Below, in pieces: positions 7,315-8,663 of a DNA stretch of 8,663 nt; the stretch's first letter is position 1, and the number at the start of each line of letters is the position of its first letter. The notes beneath the pieces are model-generated. The model was not told the origin of the DNA. It was given only the letters and a program-made list of their open reading frames with translations, and made no database searches. This DNA is from an uncultured Bacilli bacterium (GTDB taxonomy: Bacteria; Bacillota_I; Bacilli_A; RFN20; CAG-631), in NCBI GenBank assembly GCA_934215405.1, contig CAKPZU010000093.1:1-8663 (forward strand), in the 5' to 3' direction. A program made the position numbers and the translations under genes.

Positions 7315-7716
7315 TCATTTGTTTTTTTTTATTGTATAAATACATATTTTATTATCAGTACATTTAAAATTGTTTTCAATAACAGGAATTAAATTTGGGT
7401 TTTCATCAAAATAAGTTACTAAATCTTTTTCATAAATAATATGACAAATCAATTTATCAATTGCAATAGATGATGTATCATAATCAATAACCATTTCATA
7501 TTCCATATCATTAATTTCAAATGACTGAGGAATTATAAAGTTTAATACTTCATCATCATCGCTTGAATTATAAATACTACTTGATAAATAGTCACTATTA
7601 CTTGAAGTTCTATGTTGATGAGATGAATCATCAAAATTTGATATATTACTTTGATTGCAACTAGTAATTATTAAAGCAAGAAATAATAATCCAAAAATAT
7701 AAATTTTTTTATTCAT
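7315..7716 (-). CDS. Small Ser/Asp-rich lipoprotein of unknown function
   Basis: A 133-aa protein. I start it at ATG 7716, where AAGGAGG at 7728-7734 gives a ribosome binding site and the product begins MNKKIYIFG, an ideal lipoprotein signal. The open frame extends 16 codons upstream but those lie across the ribosome binding site. The signal peptide has Lys3-Lys4, a hydrophobic core and lipobox I17-T18-S19-C20, so Cys20 should be acylated and the protein anchored on the outer face of the membrane. Residues 21-56 form a Ser/Asn/Asp-rich linker (12 Ser in 32). A compact 75-residue domain follows, with Cys91, Cys119 and Cys125; the last two could form a disulfide. I do not recognise the domain. 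It converges on the ABC operon, so it is transcribed separately, and a functional link is not shown. The stop TGA is followed at once by TAG. Confidence 0.75.
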   Translation of the reverse strand: MNKKIYIFGLLFLALIITSCNQSNISNFDDSSHQHRTSSNSDYLSSSIYNSSDDDEVLNFIIPQSFEINDMEYEMVIDYDTSSIAIDKLICHIIYEKDLVTYFDENPNLIPVIENNFKCTDNKICIYTIKKNK

Positions 7717-7727
7717 AATAAATAATG

Positions 7728-7734
7728 CCTCCTT
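7728..7734 (-). promoter_or_regulatory. Ribosome binding site of the lipoprotein gene
   Basis: AAGGAGG on the minus strand, 11 nt before ATG 7716. It excludes the longer frame that starts at TTG 7764, because that reading would run through this site. Confidence 0.7.
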
Positions 7735-7767
7735 AATTATATTAATAAAATTTGCATATAACAAAAT

Positions 7768-7796
7768 GATATAATCTAAAGTCTTTTATAAAACAA
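7768..7796 (-). promoter_or_regulatory. Candidate promoter of the lipoprotein gene
   Basis: On the minus strand TTGTTT (7796-7791) is followed by a 17-nt spacer and TATATC (7773-7768). Three and four of six bases match the consensus. The predicted start would give a leader of about 45 nt. In DNA this AT-rich, other pairs of boxes could be chosen. Confidence 0.35.
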
Positions 7797-7930
7797 TTAC
7801 TCCTTTCCTTAAATATAACAAAATATAAATAATAGGTAATAATTTTAATAATTTAGTTGGAATCAAAGGTGTTAACGAACATAATAATTAAAAATAGTAC
7901 AATTCTGTTTTCATATTTACTTTTTAGTTA

Positions 7931-8371
7931 TTATTTTATATATGTATTTTGAATATACATAGCAATAAAAATCCAAATTTGTGAAAGAAATAAATAATAT
8001 GGCAAATAACTTATAAAACTAACTAAAATACAACCCAAAATAAAACAAGCCATGCATAGAATTAATAAAGGAACTATTTTTACAATGTTAATTTTAATTG
8101 GAATATAATTCATAACAAGAAAAATAAAGCAAAAAATTAAAATGTTTAATAGTATTGGAAATAAAATATTGTCAGTAATGCCTAATAGTACAAATACCAA
8201 TGTATATAAAACTAATAAATATGTAAGTATATTATTCTTGTAAACATATGTGTATTTGGGATGATTATATTCAGTATTAATTCTAAATCTAAAATTTATT
8301 GCAGTACTTATTGATAAATAAAAACTAAAAATAACACAAAGAATTCCAATTATTAAGAAAAAATAAAACAA
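7931..8371 (-). CDS. Polytopic membrane protein of unknown function, possibly 5'-truncated by a frameshift
   Basis: A 146-aa hydrophobic protein from a TTG at 8371 to TAA 7931. Helices are predicted at about 1-24, 48-66, 69-90, 97-121 and 124-140, with a polar loop (about 27-47) rich in Asn, Tyr and Arg. I recognise no family. The start is doubtful: no Shine-Dalgarno sequence precedes the TTG, and the same frame stays open back to 8443 without an ATG, GTG or second TTG. A different frame, beginning at a TTG that overlaps the stop of the upstream HTH gene (8439), encodes another 21-residue membrane helix and then meets TAG at 8376, next to this start. Joining the two frames by one base would give a six-helix protein translated directly after the HTH regulator. 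XRE regulator plus small membrane protein is a common pairing in Bacillota, so this may be the decayed partner of the HTH remnant. Confidence 0.5.
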   Translation of the reverse strand: MFYFFLIIGILCVIFSFYLSISTAINFRFRINTEYNHPKYTYVYKNNILTYLLVLYTLVFVLLGITDNILFPILLNILIFCFIFLVMNYIPIKINIVKIVPLLILCMACFILGCILVSFISYLPYYLFLSQIWIFIAMYIQNTYIK

Positions 8372-8435
8372 AGCTAGATTATTAAAAATGTTCCAACAAA
8401 CATTAATAAAGGCGTAAATAACAAGAATATAGAAA

Positions 8436-8600
8436 TCAAAATTTTATTTTTAATCTTTTAATTTCATTATAATCATAGTCGCCAATAACTTCATTTTCAA
8501 ATTTAATGCCACAAAACAGTTCATCAATTGAAATATTCAACACTTTTGCAAGCACAGGAATAATTTCTGTATCAGGAAATCTTAGTCCGGTATCACATAG
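8436..8600 (-). pseudogene. XRE-family HTH regulator, C-terminal remnant
   Basis: In the minus-strand frame ending at TGA 8436, residues run from TGLRFPDTEIIP through VLAKVLNISIDELFCG and a short acidic tail ending EIKRLKIKF. This is the second half of a Cro/C1-type HTH: the usual 'KWE.G.R.PD...L..LAK.L.vSiDELL.G', helices 4-5 of the fold. The first half, with the DNA-recognition helix, is missing. The frame is closed by TAA at 8603-8601, only a few codons before the conserved Gly, and no other frame upstream within the window encodes the expected N-terminal helices. The TGT codon at 8597 stands where the family has Trp. The break lies at the end of a stretch with different base composition and a recombinase-like tail, so interruption by an inserted element is the likeliest cause. 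Confidence 0.65.
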
Positions 8601-8618
8601 TTAAAGATATTGGTATCA
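8589..8618. repeat. TGATACC direct repeats at the HTH breakpoint (possible attachment site)
   Basis: On the minus strand TGATACC occurs at 8618-8612 and again at 8595-8589, the second copy falling where the HTH reading frame is lost. Such short repeats could mark a recombination core or regulator sites, or be chance. No second end of the element is in the window to compare with. Confidence 0.25.
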
Positions 8619-8619
8619 T

Positions 8620-8663
8620 TCAATCAATTTTGCCGATAAAGCGGTAGAAGATTTCTACCTCCT
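8620..8663 (-). CDS. Possible C-terminal tail of a serine recombinase (partial)
   Basis: The minus strand from the right edge reads EVEIFYRFIGKID followed by TGA at 8622-8620. Large serine recombinases of Bacillota mobile elements often end in a very similar basic/aromatic strand (..V-x-I-x-Y-x-F-I-G..). Only 13 residues can be seen, so this is pattern resemblance. The stretch 8581-8663 holds 30 G/C in 83 bases (36%), clearly above the flanking genes, which agrees with foreign origin. The first bases also form a perfect stem (GGTAGAA / TTCTACC, 8659-8643), so the end of an IS200/IS605-like element is an alternative. Confidence 0.35.
   Translation of the reverse strand, partial: EVEIFYRFIGKID

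Noticed and set aside
7717..7764. Sixteen extra N-terminal codons for the lipoprotein
   Set aside because: They would be read through the AAGGAGG ribosome binding site, and they bury the signal peptide; the ATG at 7716 gives an ideal lipoprotein signal.
7794..7810. Strong Shine-Dalgarno-like AAGGAAAGGAG on the minus strand followed by a six-codon frame from TTG
   Set aside because: The TTG is only three bases from the purine run and the peptide has no meaningful content; probably chance or a relic.
7756..7824. 12-bp direct repeat ATATAACAAAAT (7756-7767 and 7813-7824) upstream of the lipoprotein gene
   Set aside because: Pure low-complexity AT DNA; two copies 45 bp apart do not establish an operator, and no inverted symmetry is seen.
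8600..8608. TTTAAC on the minus strand, the target sequence described for IS605
   Set aside because: The element would have to lie on the downstream side of the site, but that side continues the HTH reading frame, so the orientation does not fit.
1..8663. Mycoplasma-type genetic code (TGA as tryptophan)
   Set aside because: All tryptophans seen are TGG, no internal TGA occurs in the long genes, and the lipoprotein and HTH remnant end at TGA.
1..8663. CRISPR arrays, tRNA or rRNA genes
   Set aside because: No regularly spaced repeats and no cloverleaf or rRNA-like GC-rich stretches are visible on either strand.

Overview
The window is very AT-rich (roughly a quarter G+C by eye). It uses TTA/AGA/AAT-type codons, GGAGG-type ribosome binding sites, TGG for every tryptophan and TGA as a stop (standard bacterial code, not the Mycoplasma code). 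It also has a Gram-positive-style lipoprotein and no outer-membrane partner genes. This suggests a low-GC Bacillota, perhaps of the Erysipelotrichia or uncultured gut Bacilli type; the exact lineage cannot be read from the window.

Layout. Positions 1-670 (minus strand, running off the left edge) hold the N-terminal half of an EPSP-synthase-fold protein (AroA-like) whose recognisable active-site motifs are almost all altered. A divergent control region at 671-845 carries an extended -10 promoter for the AroA-like gene and a near-consensus sigma-A promoter for the rightward operon, plus a TGTAA-N4-TTACA dyad and a perfect 22-bp AT palindrome in front of the ribosome binding site. The rightward operon has three genes: two paralogous composite ABC exporters (921 and 919 aa), each an N-terminal LolD/MacB-type ATPase fused to a four-helix MacB/FtsX-type permease with a very large extracytoplasmic domain, then a TVP38/DedA-type (VTT domain) membrane protein. 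Spacings are 14 and 28 bp, and a weak intrinsic terminator follows at about 7208.

The right part is on the minus strand: a small orphan lipoprotein (7315-7716), a polytopic membrane protein of unknown function (7931-8371) that looks shortened by a frameshift, and the C-terminal end of an XRE-family HTH regulator (8436-8600). The regulator loses its reading frame exactly where its DNA-recognition helix should begin. Beyond that point the base composition rises to about 36% G+C and a short reading frame ending EVEIFYRFIGKID-stop resembles the tail of a serine recombinase. The simplest reading is the edge of an integrated element that landed inside an HTH gene.

How the genes may work together (inference): the two composite ABC proteins probably form a heterodimeric, MacB-like (type VII) mechanotransmission exporter in the cytoplasmic membrane. 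The co-transcribed TVP38 protein suggests the operon deals with lipids, lipid-linked substrates or envelope stress. No two-component system is visible and the substrate is unknown. The main points of interest are the degenerate EPSP synthase, the conserved linker domain in both ABC proteins, the ABC/TVP38 coupling, and the disrupted HTH/recombinase junction at the right edge.
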